Assembly: GCF_900104795.1 (NCBI RefSeq)
Contig: NZ_FNTG01000001.1
Span: forward strand, 4,402,001 to 4,466,000
Source: Burkholderia sp. WP9
GTDB lineage: Bacteria; Pseudomonadota; Gammaproteobacteria; Burkholderiales; Burkholderiaceae
Direction: 5' to 3'
DNA length: 64,000 bases
Below are positions 48,156 to 57,270 of this stretch, in pieces (position 1 is the stretch's first letter; every line of letters starts with the position of its first letter). Position numbers and translations under genes: made by a program. Under the pieces are notes generated by a model. That model did not search any database. It was given only the letters and a program-made list of their open reading frames with translations, and had not been told where the DNA came from.

Positions 48156-49565
48156 TCAGTGCAGGTCCGCGGCGCGCAGCATCTCGTCGCTACGCGGTTC
48201 ATTGCCGCCGCGTCCGTCGAAATCGTGACCGGCGCTGCGAATTTCGCAGCGTGCCTTCTTCTCGCTCTTCACGCCGTTGAAGATCAGGTTCAGCACGACC
48301 GCCGACACCGAAGCCAGCAGAATCCCGCTATGCAGCAGCGGCGAGAGCGCCGGCGGCAGCTTCGAGAAGAAGTGCGGCGACACCACCGGCACGAGACCCA
48401 GCCCGATACTGACCGCGACGATGAACAGGTTGTGATGGTTCTTCACGAAGTCGACCTTCGAGAGCACCTTGATGCCGTTCGCCGCGACCATGCCGAACAT
48501 GACGATGCCCGCGCCGCCGAGCACGAACGGCGGCACCGACGCGACCACTTGCGCCATCTTCGGGAACAGACCCAGCAGCACCAGGATCACGCCGCCCATG
48601 GCGCACACAAAACGGCTCTTCACGCCAGTCACGCCAATCAGGCCGACGTTCTGCGAGAACGAGGTATGCGGGAACGAGTTGAAGATGCCACCGATCAACG
48701 TGCCCAGACCGTCGACACGCAGACCGCGCACCAGCGTCTTCTGATCGACCGGACGATCCACCATGTCGCCGACCGCGAGAAACATACCGGTCGATTCGAT
48801 GAAGGTGACGAACATGACGGTGACCATCGTCGCGATCGACAGCGGGTCGAAGTGCGGCAGGCCGAAGTGGAACGGCATGACGAAGCCGACCCACGGCGCA
48901 TGCGTGACGCCTTCCATGTTCACGCGGCCGAGCACCAGCGCGATCACGAAGCCCGCGACGATGCCGAGCAGCACCGAGATATTGGCGAGGAAACCCTTGG
49001 CGAACTTGTTGATCAACAGAATCAGCATCAGCACGATCAACGAGAGACCGAGATAGACCGGATTGCCGTAATCGGGATTGCCTACGCCGCCGGCCGCCCA
49101 GTTGATGCCGACTTCCATCAGCGACAGACCGATCACCGAGATCACCACGCCGATCACGACCGGCGGGAAGAAGCGCAGCAATTTGCCGACCGCGGGCGCG
49201 AGCAGGATGCCGACCACACCGGCCGCGATGGTCGAGCCGAAGATGTCGAGAATGCCGAGCGAAGGATTGGTGCCGATCGCGACCATCGGACCGACGGCCG
49301 CGAACGTGCAACCCATGATGACCGGCAGACGGATGCCGAAAATCCACAGACCGAGTGTCTGAATCAGCGTGGCGATGCCGCAGGAAAACAGGTCGGCGCT
49401 AATCAGGAACGCGATCTGATCTTTCGGCAACTTGAGCGCCGCGCCGATGATCAGCGGGACCGCGACCGCGCCGGCGTACATCACCAGAACGTGCTGAATG
49501 CCGAGGGTGAGCAACTGGCCTGCGGGCAGTCTCTCGTCGCACGGGTGAACCGTGTTCGATTGCAT
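48156..49565 (-). CDS. Nucleobase:cation symporter-2 family permease (xanthine/uric acid type)
   Basis: The 469-residue inner-membrane protein has about 14 helices. It shows NCS2/NAT features: the N-terminal LLTLGIQHVLVMYAGAVAVP, and TM8 with FIESTGMFLAVGDM, whose glutamate contacts the purine. The next segment is GLRVDGLGTLIGGIFNSFPHTSFSQNVGLI, which carries the second purine-contact region. The sequence is closest in pattern to xanthine/uric acid permeases (XanQ/UacT/PbuX) rather than uracil permeases. The ATG at 49565 has GGAG 9-12 bases upstream; the long open frame to 49985 is unrelated. No purine catabolic genes are adjacent. Confidence 0.88.
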   Translation of the reverse strand: MQSNTVHPCDERLPAGQLLTLGIQHVLVMYAGAVAVPLIIGAALKLPKDQIAFLISADLFSCGIATLIQTLGLWIFGIRLPVIMGCTFAAVGPMVAIGTNPSLGILDIFGSTIAAGVVGILLAPAVGKLLRFFPPVVIGVVISVIGLSLMEVGINWAAGGVGNPDYGNPVYLGLSLIVLMLILLINKFAKGFLANISVLLGIVAGFVIALVLGRVNMEGVTHAPWVGFVMPFHFGLPHFDPLSIATMVTVMFVTFIESTGMFLAVGDMVDRPVDQKTLVRGLRVDGLGTLIGGIFNSFPHTSFSQNVGLIGVTGVKSRFVCAMGGVILVLLGLFPKMAQVVASVPPFVLGGAGIVMFGMVAANGIKVLSKVDFVKNHHNLFIVAVSIGLGLVPVVSPHFFSKLPPALSPLLHSGILLASVSAVVLNLIFNGVKSEKKARCEIRSAGHDFDGRGGNEPRSDEMLRAADLH

Positions 49566-49991
49566 ATCGTCTGTCTCCACCATCTGGTTTTTGGGATGGC
49601 TCCAAGGTATCGGGGACGAAAAGGTGCAACAAGACCACTGGGGCCTATTCCGGCATTCCCGGTGACGATATGCGAGCGCGCCTTTTGAAAGCCAATATAA
49701 AGGTGTGAACGTCGCCCATCGGCGGTCAGCCCCTTGCAGCAGCGATGCGAGGCCGCGCGCAGCACGAACCCGGCTTGACGCGATATGTGTGAGAATCAAT
49801 GAGGTGTATCTCACTGAGCGCATAGTCCTGTTTTGACGCGGCTCGCAGCGTGGACGGGTTAACCCGCGATTCGGGATTGTTTGCGTGCATTCGGGCGCGT
49901 TTCCGAAGCGGTGCGCCGGGCAGAGAAAATACGCTTTTTGAGCACGCTTTCGCGTGCCCATCTCGGTCCACAATTTCACGCACAATCATCC
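49566..49991. other. Divergent intergenic region between the NCS2 permease and xylB
   Basis: These 426 bases hold the promoters of two diverging genes; no gene is supported in it. Two symmetrical elements stand out. One is the perfect 12-base palindrome CGGGTTAACCCG at 49855-49866. The other is GTGAGA/TCTCAC arms with a 14-base spacer at 49789-49814. Either could be an operator, but I can name no factor. Confidence 0.45.
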
Positions 49992-51437
49992 ATGAGTTTT
50001 CTCGGCATCGACCTCGGCACCGGCTCTCTCAAAGTAGCGATCGTCGACGAAAACGGTCGCGAGCAGGCGGTGGCGAGCGTCGCTTATGCAATCGAAACGC
50101 CGCATGCGGGTTGGGCCGAGACGTCGGTGCAAACGTGGTGGCGCGCGCTATGCGAAGCCGCCGCGCGTTTGCCTGACGGATTGCGCCGCGATGTGCGGGC
50201 CATCGGCTTTTCCGGGCAGATGCACGGCGTCGTGCTGATCGACGCAGCGGGCGAAGCCGTGCGGCCCGCCATGCTGTGGCCCGACACGCGCGCGCTGGCC
50301 TTGCTCGGCGAGTGGCCCGAGCCGCAGCCGAATCCGGTTGCGCCCGGCATGGCCGGCCCGCTGCTGCGCTGGATCGTGTTGCACGAACCGCAATCCGCGA
50401 GCCGCACTCGTTGGGCGCTGCAACCGAAAGACTGGCTGCGCGTCGCGCTAGGCGGCGCGATCGCGACCGATCCCTCCGATGCCTGCGCCACCGCGCTCGC
50501 CGATCCCGCCGGCGCGTGGGACGCGGCGCTGCTCGCCCGGCTCGGAATTCCGCATGAGTGGTTCGCGCCGCTCGCGCCGTCTTATGCCGCTGGGGGCGTG
50601 CTATCGGAGCAGGCGGCGCAGGCGCTGGGTCTGCGCGCCGGCATCGTGCTCGCAACCGGGGCTGCCGATACGCCTTGCGCCGCTCTCGGCAGCGGACTCG
50701 CTCGCGACGGCGACGCCTTGCTCACCACCGGCACCGGCGGACAAATTGTCGTGCTGGCCGAGCACGCGCCCGCTGCGGTCAGGGGCTTGCACCGCTATCG
50801 GGCAGCGAGCGATCACTGGTATCGAATGGCGGCGATGCAGAACGTCGGCATCGCGCTCGAACGTGTACGCGGTTGGCTCTCCTATGAGTGGGCCGATGCG
50901 TATCGTGATGCGTTCGGCGACGCAGCGGTTGCGAGCCCAACGGCCGCATCCGGCCTCACGTTCCTGCCTTACCTCACGGGCGAACGCACGCCTTGGCTCA
51001 ATCCGATGGCGCGCGGGGGCTGGCTCGGCCTCGCGCTCGATCACACGCGCGGCACGATGATGCGTGCCGCGTTCGAAGGCGTCGCGTTCTCGCTGCGCGC
51101 CGGGCTCGACGCGATCCGCGCGAGCGGCGCGACGGTGAGCGCATTGAAGCTGGCGGGCGGCGGTTCCATCGACGCGCGCTGGCGCCAGTTGCTGGCCGAT
51201 GCGTTGAATGTCGAGCTGCACGCGGTCGATTGTCCGAACGCGGCGCCGCGCGGCGCGGCCATGCTCGGCGGTCTCGCAAGCGGGCACTGGCACGCGAGCG
51301 ATCTCGCCGCGCTCGCGCCCGGCGCGACTCGTGTCGCCGGTCCGCAAGGCGATGCAGCGCTTGCAGAACGCTACGCCCGCTTTCTCGATCTCTACGGACG
51401 TGTCGAGACATGGTTCGCCGACAAACCTCAGCGCTGA
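49992..51437 (+). CDS. xylB: Xylulokinase (FGGY family)
   Basis: XylB phosphorylates D-xylulose to xylulose 5-phosphate with ATP. The 481-residue FGGY kinase starts MSFLGIDLGTGSLKVAIVDE, the phosphate-binding loop. It has GFSGQMHGVVLID, the DTRALALLGEW substrate region, TGTGGQIV near residue 245, and the C-terminal ATP segment KLAGGGSIDARWRQLLAD. In relatives this gene belongs to D-arabitol/mannitol/sorbitol pathways, where the polyol dehydrogenase gives xylulose or fructose. The polyol transporter operon at 57-63 kb therefore fits functionally, though about 6 kb of unrelated genes intervene. Confidence 0.9.
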   Translation: MSFLGIDLGTGSLKVAIVDENGREQAVASVAYAIETPHAGWAETSVQTWWRALCEAAARLPDGLRRDVRAIGFSGQMHGVVLIDAAGEAVRPAMLWPDTRALALLGEWPEPQPNPVAPGMAGPLLRWIVLHEPQSASRTRWALQPKDWLRVALGGAIATDPSDACATALADPAGAWDAALLARLGIPHEWFAPLAPSYAAGGVLSEQAAQALGLRAGIVLATGAADTPCAALGSGLARDGDALLTTGTGGQIVVLAEHAPAAVRGLHRYRAASDHWYRMAAMQNVGIALERVRGWLSYEWADAYRDAFGDAAVASPTAASGLTFLPYLTGERTPWLNPMARGGWLGLALDHTRGTMMRAAFEGVAFSLRAGLDAIRASGATVSALKLAGGGSIDARWRQLLADALNVELHAVDCPNAAPRGAAMLGGLASGHWHASDLAALAPGATRVAGPQGDAALAERYARFLDLYGRVETWFADKPQR

Positions 51438-51663
51438 GCGAAACCATGTCGAGTTCAGACAATGCCGTGACGCACTTTGCAATACCATGACGTGTTTCGC
51501 ACGCTAAGGTGTCGCTCGGCGCACTGCGCCGGGTGGCGGCGCCACTGTGCGCCCTGAGCCTGACACACGCATCAACCGCGGTACCGAATCGCAGCACGTG
51601 CGCGCCGCAATGATGTCGGCGCGCAACGCGCCTTGCATTGACAGACTCACAGGAGCATTCACG

Positions 51664-52770
51664 ATGAAGACCAAAGCAGCAATCGCATGGAAAGCCGGCG
51701 CGCCGTTGACGATCGAGGAAGTCGATCTGGAAGGTCCGCGCGCCGGTGAAGTCCTGATCGAAGTGAAGGCCACGGGCATCTGCCATACCGATTACTACAC
51801 GCTCTCCGGCGCGGATCCGGAAGGCATCTTCCCGGCGATTCTCGGCCACGAAGGCGCGGGCGTGATCGTCGATACGGGTCCGGGCGTCGGCACCTTGAAA
51901 AAGGGCGATCACGTCATTCCGCTTTACACGCCGGAGTGCCGGCAATGCAAGTTCTGTCTGTCGCGCAAGACCAACCTCTGTCAGGCCATCCGTTCGACGC
52001 AAGGCAAGGGCTTGATGCCGGATGCCACCTCGCGTTTTTCTCTCGACGGCAAGCCTTTGTTTCACTACATGGGCACGTCCACGTTTTCGAACTACATCGT
52101 CGTGCCGGAAATCGCGGTCGCGAAGGTGCGTGAAGACGCACCGTTCGACAAGATCTGCTACATCGGCTGCGGCGTGACGACGGGTGTGGGCGCGGTCGTG
52201 TATTCGGCGAAGGTCGAAGCGGGTGCGAACGTGGTGGTGTTCGGCCTCGGCGGCATCGGGTTGAACGTGATCCAGGGCGCAAAGATGGTCGGTGCGGACA
52301 AGATCATTGGCGTCGACATCAATCCGGGCCGCGTCGAACTCGCGAAGAAGTTCGGCATGACGCACTTCATCAACCCGAACGAAGTCGAGAACGTGGTCGA
52401 TCACATCGTGCAACTCACCGATGGCGGCGCGGACTATTCGTTCGAATGCATCGGCAACACCAAGGTGATGCGCCAGGCGTTGGAGTGCACGCACAAGGGC
52501 TGGGGCCAGTCGTTCATCATCGGCGTCGCGGCGGCGGGCGAGGAGATCAGCACGCGTCCGTTCCAGCTGGTGACGGGCCGCGAGTGGAAGGGCTCGGCGT
52601 TCGGCGGCGCACGTGGCCGCACGGACGTGCCGAAGATCGTCGACTGGTACATGGAAGGCAAGATCAATATCGACGATCTGATCACGCACCGTCTGCCGCT
52701 CGAACGCATCAACGAGGGCTTCGATCTGATGAAGAAGGGCGAGTCGATCCGCTCGGTCGTGCTGTACTAA
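51664..52770 (+). CDS. frmA: S-(hydroxymethyl)glutathione dehydrogenase (class III alcohol dehydrogenase)
   Basis: This NAD-dependent, zinc-containing enzyme oxidises S-hydroxymethylglutathione, formed from formaldehyde and glutathione, to S-formylglutathione. It can also reduce S-nitrosoglutathione. The 368-residue protein has the catalytic zinc ligands C40 and H62 (GICHTDY...LGHEGAG), the structural zinc site [15 protein letters not shown] near residue 96, and the NAD loop [11 protein letters not shown]. The length and sequence are typical of the class III family (also called AdhC/FlhA). The next gene encodes the following enzyme, and no frmR-type repressor is seen beside them. Confidence 0.96.
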   Translation: MKTKAAIAWKAGAPLTIEEVDLEGPRAGEVLIEVKATGICHTDYYTLSGADPEGIFPAILGHEGAGVIVDTGPGVGTLKKGDHVIPLYTPECRQCKFCLSRKTNLCQAIRSTQGKGLMPDATSRFSLDGKPLFHYMGTSTFSNYIVVPEIAVAKVREDAPFDKICYIGCGVTTGVGAVVYSAKVEAGANVVVFGLGGIGLNVIQGAKMVGADKIIGVDINPGRVELAKKFGMTHFINPNEVENVVDHIVQLTDGGADYSFECIGNTKVMRQALECTHKGWGQSFIIGVAAAGEEISTRPFQLVTGREWKGSAFGGARGRTDVPKIVDWYMEGKINIDDLITHRLPLERINEGFDLMKKGESIRSVVLY

Positions 52771-52794
52771 CGCGGCGTAACGAGGAGCATCGGC

Positions 52795-53646
52795 ATGCTT
52801 GAACTTCTGTCGTCGCACGCCTGTCATGGCGGTGAGCAGCGCATCTATAAACACGACTCGCAGACCATCGGCCTGCCGATGCGCTTCTCCATCTATCTGC
52901 CGCCGCAGGCTTTGCAAGCCAACGCGAACGTGCCCGCGCTGTTCTACCTCGCGGGACTCACGTGCACGGAAGAGACCTTTGCGGTCAAAGCCGGCGCGCA
53001 GCGCTTCGCGGCGCAGCACGGCATTGCGCTCATCGCGCCGGACACCAGTCCGCGCGGCGCGGGCGTGCCGGGCGAAAGCGCGGCGTGGGACTTCGGCGTG
53101 GGCGCGGGCTTTTACGTCGACGCCACGCAGCAGCCGTGGGCGCAGCACTATCGCATGTACTCGTACGTGCGCGACGAGCTGCGCGAAACGGTGCTCGCGA
53201 ATCTGCCGGTGGACGGCGCGCGTCTCGGCATCTTCGGGCATTCGATGGGTGGTCACGGCGCGTTGATGCTCGCGTTGCGCAATCCGGAGATCTATCGATC
53301 GGTGTCGGCGTTCGCGCCGATCGCCGCGCCGACGCGCTGCCCGTGGGGCGAGAAAGCGTTCAGCGGTTATCTGGGCGACGACCGCGAAGCGTGGAAACAG
53401 TACGACGCGAGCGAGCTGGTGGCGCAGGCGTCACGCAAGTTTTCGGCGGGGATTCTGGTCGATCAGGGCCTCGCGGATCAGTTCCTCGCGGAGCAGCTGA
53501 ATCCGGACGTGTTCGAAGCCGCTTGCCAGGCAGCCGGTCAGCCGCTGACATTGCGCCGTCACGCGGGGTATGACCACGGCTACTACTTCATCTCGACGTT
53601 CATCGAGGATCATCTCGCGCATCACGCGAAGGTGCTGCTCGGCTGA
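52795..53646 (+). CDS. fghA: S-formylglutathione hydrolase
   Basis: FghA hydrolyses S-formylglutathione to formate and glutathione, completing formaldehyde detoxification. The 283-residue esterase-D family protein has the catalytic triad S150 (FGHSMGGHG), D228 (DQGLADQF) and H261 (GYDHGYYF), and the N-terminal FYLAGLTCTEE oxyanion block. It starts 24 bases after the dehydrogenase stop, so the two form an operon. GAGG precedes the ATG. Confidence 0.96.
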   Translation: MLELLSSHACHGGEQRIYKHDSQTIGLPMRFSIYLPPQALQANANVPALFYLAGLTCTEETFAVKAGAQRFAAQHGIALIAPDTSPRGAGVPGESAAWDFGVGAGFYVDATQQPWAQHYRMYSYVRDELRETVLANLPVDGARLGIFGHSMGGHGALMLALRNPEIYRSVSAFAPIAAPTRCPWGEKAFSGYLGDDREAWKQYDASELVAQASRKFSAGILVDQGLADQFLAEQLNPDVFEAACQAAGQPLTLRRHAGYDHGYYFISTFIEDHLAHHAKVLLG

Positions 53647-53709
53647 AGTCTCTCGCAGGACGATGACGGCGGTGTGCCGGTGCGTCACCGCCATCGTCCT
53701 CGTCCTCGC

Positions 53710-54492
53710 TCAACGCCGTCGCAACAAACTCCCGCCATACACCAGCGCCGACAACACGGTGATCCAGAAGCTCGTGGGCCAATCGGTGTAGAACGCGAGC
53801 GTCAGGCCGAGCCACGCCTGCAACAGCGCAAACACAGCGGCGAGCACGAGGCCGGCCGATAAGCGCGTCGTCATGTTTTGCGCGGCGGCGGCCGGGCCGA
53901 CCATCAGCGTGAACACCAACAACACGCCGACGATCTGCGTACATGCCGCCACGGCGAGCGCGGCAATCGCGAGAAACAGCACGGACACGAGGCGCAACGA
54001 CACGCCCTTGGCCTCGGCCAGTTCCGGCTGCAACGAAGCGAACAGCAGCGGCCGCATGATCGCCGCGAGCGCCATCAGACTCACCACGCCCAGGGCCGCC
54101 AGCACCACGAGCGTCGACGCATTCACGCCGAGCACGTTGCCGAACAGCAGCGCGGTGACCTGGGTCGCATACGCGGTGAAGAAGTGCAGAAACAGCAAGC
54201 CGAAGCCGAGCGACAGCGAAAGGATCACGCCGATCGCCACATCGCGTCCGGCGAGGCGCTCGCCGAGCGCGCCCATGCCGACGCCCGCCGCGAGCGTGAA
54301 GCCGATCATCCCCCAGATTGGCGAGATGCCGATCAGCACAGCGCCGGTCGCGCCGGTGAAGCCGACGTGCGAGAGCGCGTGGCCCGCGAAGGTCTGTCCG
54401 CGCAGCACGAGAAAATATCCGACCACGCCGGCCAGCACCGCGACGATCCCCGACGCCGCGAATGCGTTCACCATGAAATCGTATTCAAACAT
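53710..54492 (-). CDS. znuB: Zinc/metal ABC transporter permease
   Basis: ZnuB is the membrane-spanning part of the ZnuABC importer. From the ATG at 54492 the protein has 260 residues with about eight helices, starting MFEYDFMVNAFAASGIVAVL. It contains the ABC-3 family loop LRGQTFAGHALSHVGFTGATGAVLIG and the C-terminal LVFTLMVGPAAAAQ. The frame upstream to 54633 encodes Thr/Arg-rich noise antisense to the His tail of znuC and is rejected. Its start overlaps the znuC stop by 8 bases. Confidence 0.93.
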   Translation of the reverse strand: MFEYDFMVNAFAASGIVAVLAGVVGYFLVLRGQTFAGHALSHVGFTGATGAVLIGISPIWGMIGFTLAAGVGMGALGERLAGRDVAIGVILSLSLGFGLLFLHFFTAYATQVTALLFGNVLGVNASTLVVLAALGVVSLMALAAIMRPLLFASLQPELAEAKGVSLRLVSVLFLAIAALAVAACTQIVGVLLVFTLMVGPAAAAQNMTTRLSAGLVLAAVFALLQAWLGLTLAFYTDWPTSFWITVLSALVYGGSLLRRR

Positions 54493-55432
54493 CGTGCGTG
54501 TGTCCGTCGCTTGAGTCGTGCTGGTGTGAGTGGCCGTGCGAGCGGCCATGCGAATGTGAATGCGCGTGCGAGTGGCTGTGGCCGCCGTCTTCGTCGTGTT
54601 CGTGCTCGTGATCGTGTTTCTCGACTTCCACATCGCCCGACATCACGAAGATGCGGCCATTCACGCGCATCACGTCGATCGGCGAGCCATAGAGACGCGA
54701 CAGCACCGGCCGGGTGATCACTTCGTCGACGGTGCCGAGCGCGGCCACGCCGCTGCCGAGATACAGCACGCGATCGATCGAGTTCAGCAGCGGATTCAGT
54801 TCATGCGCCGAAAACAGCACGGCGATGCCGAGTTCCTGCTGCACGCGCCGCACCAGTTCGACCACGCTCTTCTGATGATGCGGGTCGAGGCTGATCAGCG
54901 GTTCGTCGAGCAACAGCAGTTTCGGATTGCCGAGCAGGCATTGCGCGAGCAGCAGCCGTTGACGCTCGCCGCCCGACAGCTCGGACAGCGGCCGCTCGGC
55001 GAGCTTGCGCCCGCCGACCAGATCCAGCACACGCTCGACGTCGGCGCGGGTGGCGGCGTCCGCATGCGGCAAGCCCCAGCGATGACCGTCGGCGGCCATC
55101 GCGACGAAATCGCGGCCGCGCACGCGGCGTCCGGCGAGCGCACTGCGCGTCTGCGGCATATAGCCGATCGACGCGTGGCCGCGCTCGACGGGTTGACCCA
55201 GCACGCGGATCACGCCGTGGGCGGCGGGCACGAGACCGAGCACGGCGCGCATCAGCGTGGTCTTGCCCGCGCCGTTCGGCCCGAGCACGCCGATGAATTC
55301 GCCCTGATTCACCACGAAGCCGGTGTCGCGCAGAATCGTGCGGTCGCCGAGTTCGAGCGTCACGTGCTCGAGTTCGAGCACGGGTGTGGTGGTGGGGGCA
55401 GGCGCTGGCGCGCTGCGGCCAGTCTGAGTCAT
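54485..55432 (-). CDS. znuC: Zinc ABC transporter ATP-binding protein with His-rich C-terminus
   Basis: ZnuC drives zinc import. The 315-residue ATPase has Walker A GPNGAGKTT near residue 58, the signature LSGGERQRLLLAQ, Walker B LLLDEPLISLD and the switch His in FSAHELN. After residue 272 it has an extension of 43 residues with 16 histidines alternating with Asp, Glu, Ser and Gly (HDHEHEHDEDGGHSHSH begins it), which should bind zinc. Ordinary ZnuC proteins are near 250 residues and lack it. The start at 55432 overlaps the znuA stop (ATGA), and the end overlaps znuB. Confidence 0.93.
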   Translation of the reverse strand: MTQTGRSAPAPAPTTTPVLELEHVTLELGDRTILRDTGFVVNQGEFIGVLGPNGAGKTTLMRAVLGLVPAAHGVIRVLGQPVERGHASIGYMPQTRSALAGRRVRGRDFVAMAADGHRWGLPHADAATRADVERVLDLVGGRKLAERPLSELSGGERQRLLLAQCLLGNPKLLLLDEPLISLDPHHQKSVVELVRRVQQELGIAVLFSAHELNPLLNSIDRVLYLGSGVAALGTVDEVITRPVLSRLYGSPIDVMRVNGRIFVMSGDVEVEKHDHEHEHDEDGGHSHSHAHSHSHGRSHGHSHQHDSSDGHTHDV

Positions 55433-56385
55433 TGGGTTTTTCCTTTCGCGCCCGACGCAGCCGCATTGGCATCGCCCGTGGCCAACGCCGTGCCCAGCGC
55501 GTCGAGCTGCGTGAGCATCCACGTCTGGTAGGTCTTGCCGGCCGGTTCGGTCTCGGTGACGCTCATGGTCGGCACCTTCGATTGCTGCGCGAGCTTCAAC
55601 ATGCGTTTGGTCAGGGCCTCGGTTGCCTGGCTGTTATAGATCAGAACACGGACGCGCTTTTCGCGCAGATCGCCTTCGAACGCAGCGATATCCGCCGCGC
55701 TGGCTTCAGTGTCGTTCATGGTGGCGAGCTGGAAGCGCAGATTGCGCATGGTCAGGCCCACCGCGTCGGACATATAGCCGAACACCGGCTCGGTCGCCGT
55801 GACCGGCACGCCCGCGTAGCGGCCGTGCAGCTCGGCGACCTTGGTGTCGACCGGTTTCAGCGAATCGAGAAACTTCGCGAGGTTCGCATCGTACGCCGAC
55901 TTGTGCGCCGGGTCAGCCGCGACGAGCGCTTCGCTCACCGCGCGCGCCACTTTCGGCATGGTGGCCGGGTCGTACCAGAGATGCGGATTATCGCCGCTCT
56001 TCTTGCCGGTGAGATCGGCGGCGACGATCGTGACGCGCTTCGTGCCCTTCGACGCCGCCAGCAATTTTGCCATCCACGGATCGTAGTCGGCGCCGTTGTA
56101 GACCACAAGGCTTGCATGCTGCAACGCGCGCGCCGTCTTGGGGCTGGCTTCGAACAGATGCGGATCCTGGTCCGGATTGCTGAGAATGCTCGTCACGTCG
56201 ACGCGATCTCCGCCCAGTTGCTGCACCACGTCGCCGTAAAAATTTTCCGCGGCGACCACCGGAATTTTTGCATCCGCGGCCATTGCGGCGTGGCCGAACG
56301 CGAACGCCGCGGCACTCGCGGCGAGGTACTTCGACAGCTTCAGCGCTCGCTGCGCCCCGTTCAACATCGAGCCGAATTTCTTCAT
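55429..56385 (-). CDS. znuA: Metal ABC transporter substrate-binding protein (Zn/Mn, ZnuA-like)
   Basis: The 318-residue cluster A-I periplasmic binding protein has a signal peptide ending AFGHAAMA before ADAK. Probable metal ligands are His in DPHLFEASP (about residue 76) and His in NPHLWYDP (about 141), then Glu in TEPVFGYMSD, where classical zinc ZnuA proteins have His. The acidic fourth ligand position is unclear (NSQATEAL). No His-rich loop is present in this subunit. Neighbouring zur and the His-rich ZnuC argue for zinc, but the ligand set also resembles manganese/iron-type binding proteins. Confidence 0.88.
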   Translation of the reverse strand: MKKFGSMLNGAQRALKLSKYLAASAAAFAFGHAAMAADAKIPVVAAENFYGDVVQQLGGDRVDVTSILSNPDQDPHLFEASPKTARALQHASLVVYNGADYDPWMAKLLAASKGTKRVTIVAADLTGKKSGDNPHLWYDPATMPKVARAVSEALVAADPAHKSAYDANLAKFLDSLKPVDTKVAELHGRYAGVPVTATEPVFGYMSDAVGLTMRNLRFQLATMNDTEASAADIAAFEGDLREKRVRVLIYNSQATEALTKRMLKLAQQSKVPTMSVTETEPAGKTYQTWMLTQLDALGTALATGDANAAASGAKGKTQ

Positions 56386-56469
56386 TGTTCTGTCCTGCTG
56401 CGTGAGAGTTGAAAGAACCACAAACGTTGGGAAGGGTGTGCCTGGTTTATGCCGGCTTGACGCACCGTC

Positions 56470-56949
56470 TCATGCCGAACCACCCGCTGGCCGCACCGCG
56501 CGGGCACACAGTGCGCACAGCCCGCTGAGTTCGACGACCTGGCGATGCACTTCGAAGCCATGTGCCGGCGCGCTATGCGACAACTGTTCGGCGAGATCGT
56601 CGCCGGGAATCTCGACGGTCGCACCGCAGCCGTCGCACATCAGGAACTGGCTGCGATGCGGCACGCCGACTTCGCAGCAGGCCACGAATGCATTCTTCGA
56701 TTCGATCCGATGGACGAAGCCATGCGCGAGCAGAAAGTCCAGCGCGCGGTACACGGTCGTGGGCGGCATACGGCCGCGCTGCGGTTCGAGCGCGTCAAGC
56801 AGCTCGTAAGCGCCGATCGGCCGCTCGTTGGCGACGATCGCCTCATACACGTGACGACGCAGCGGCGTCAGCGCGAGACCGTGCAACGTGGCATGCGCTT
56901 CGGCATGCGCGAGCCGCACGGCATGGCGTTCTGCAATCGATGTGGCCAT
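56470..56949 (-). CDS. zur: Fur-family zinc uptake regulator
   Basis: The 159-residue Fur-family repressor starts MATSIAERHAVRLAHAEAHA, then has a winged helix (about residues 25-95, with PLRRHVYEAIV and PPTTVYRALDFLL). The C-terminal dimer domain carries the structural zinc cysteines CDGC and CALC and the His-rich regulatory site region (SQFLMCDG, PAHGFEVHRQ). First in the zur-znuA-znuC-znuB operon, it is likely to repress itself and the transporter when zinc is plentiful. The ATG at 56949 is chosen over 57015, because the latter covers the promoter. An 84-base gap separates it from znuA. Confidence 0.9.
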   Translation of the reverse strand: MATSIAERHAVRLAHAEAHATLHGLALTPLRRHVYEAIVANERPIGAYELLDALEPQRGRMPPTTVYRALDFLLAHGFVHRIESKNAFVACCEVGVPHRSQFLMCDGCGATVEIPGDDLAEQLSHSAPAHGFEVHRQVVELSGLCALCARAVRPAGGSA

Positions 56950-57016
56950 CAGCGAGGTGCTCCTGACGAAAAGGCGATCAAGCGGCGAAGGCTTCGAGGC
57001 GAAGCGAGGTCGCAAT

Positions 57017-57029
57017 GATATAACGTATC
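57017..57029. promoter_or_regulatory. Candidate Zur box upstream of zur
   Basis: GATATAACGTATC is a near-palindrome (GATAT / GTATC) in AT-rich sequence 68 bases before the zur start. It resembles the AT-rich core of known Zur operators with TATAAC-like halves, so autoregulation of the operon is likely. The match is short and made by eye. Confidence 0.45.
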
Positions 57030-57270
57030 TCGAATTTTTGTCAGCGGGTTGAGTGGAACGGAGATTGGCTGTCTTCGATTTCTCGTAATAGTGTGGTTCG
57101 AACAGGGAAGGCCGCCTAATGTCCTGCCGCGCTGCACCATCGAAATCTGCTCGGGCGCCTTGACATGACCCGGTGCGTATCCGATCATTCGATCACAAAC
57201 AGAGCAATTGTTCGCGCAACGAGCGTTCGCTCACCGCGCCTCAAGAAGCGAAACGAACCGGAGACAAGCA

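Noticed and set aside
47895..49688. 597-codon plus-strand open frame rich in His, Arg, Asp and Gln
   Set aside because: It lies antisense to the NCS2 permease with aligned codons; its composition is the mirror image of hydrophobic codons in GC-rich DNA. It has no family features and crosses the bidirectional terminator.
50998..53256. 752-codon minus-strand open frame across xylB, frmA and fghA
   Set aside because: Three well-supported enzymes with intact catalytic residues occupy the other strand. The long frame is a high-GC antisense artefact.
53710..54633. 47-residue N-terminal extension of ZnuB (Thr/Arg/His-rich)
   Set aside because: It is the out-of-frame reading of the repetitive His codons at the end of znuC. 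The ATG at 54492 starts the first ZnuB helix and gives the normal length.
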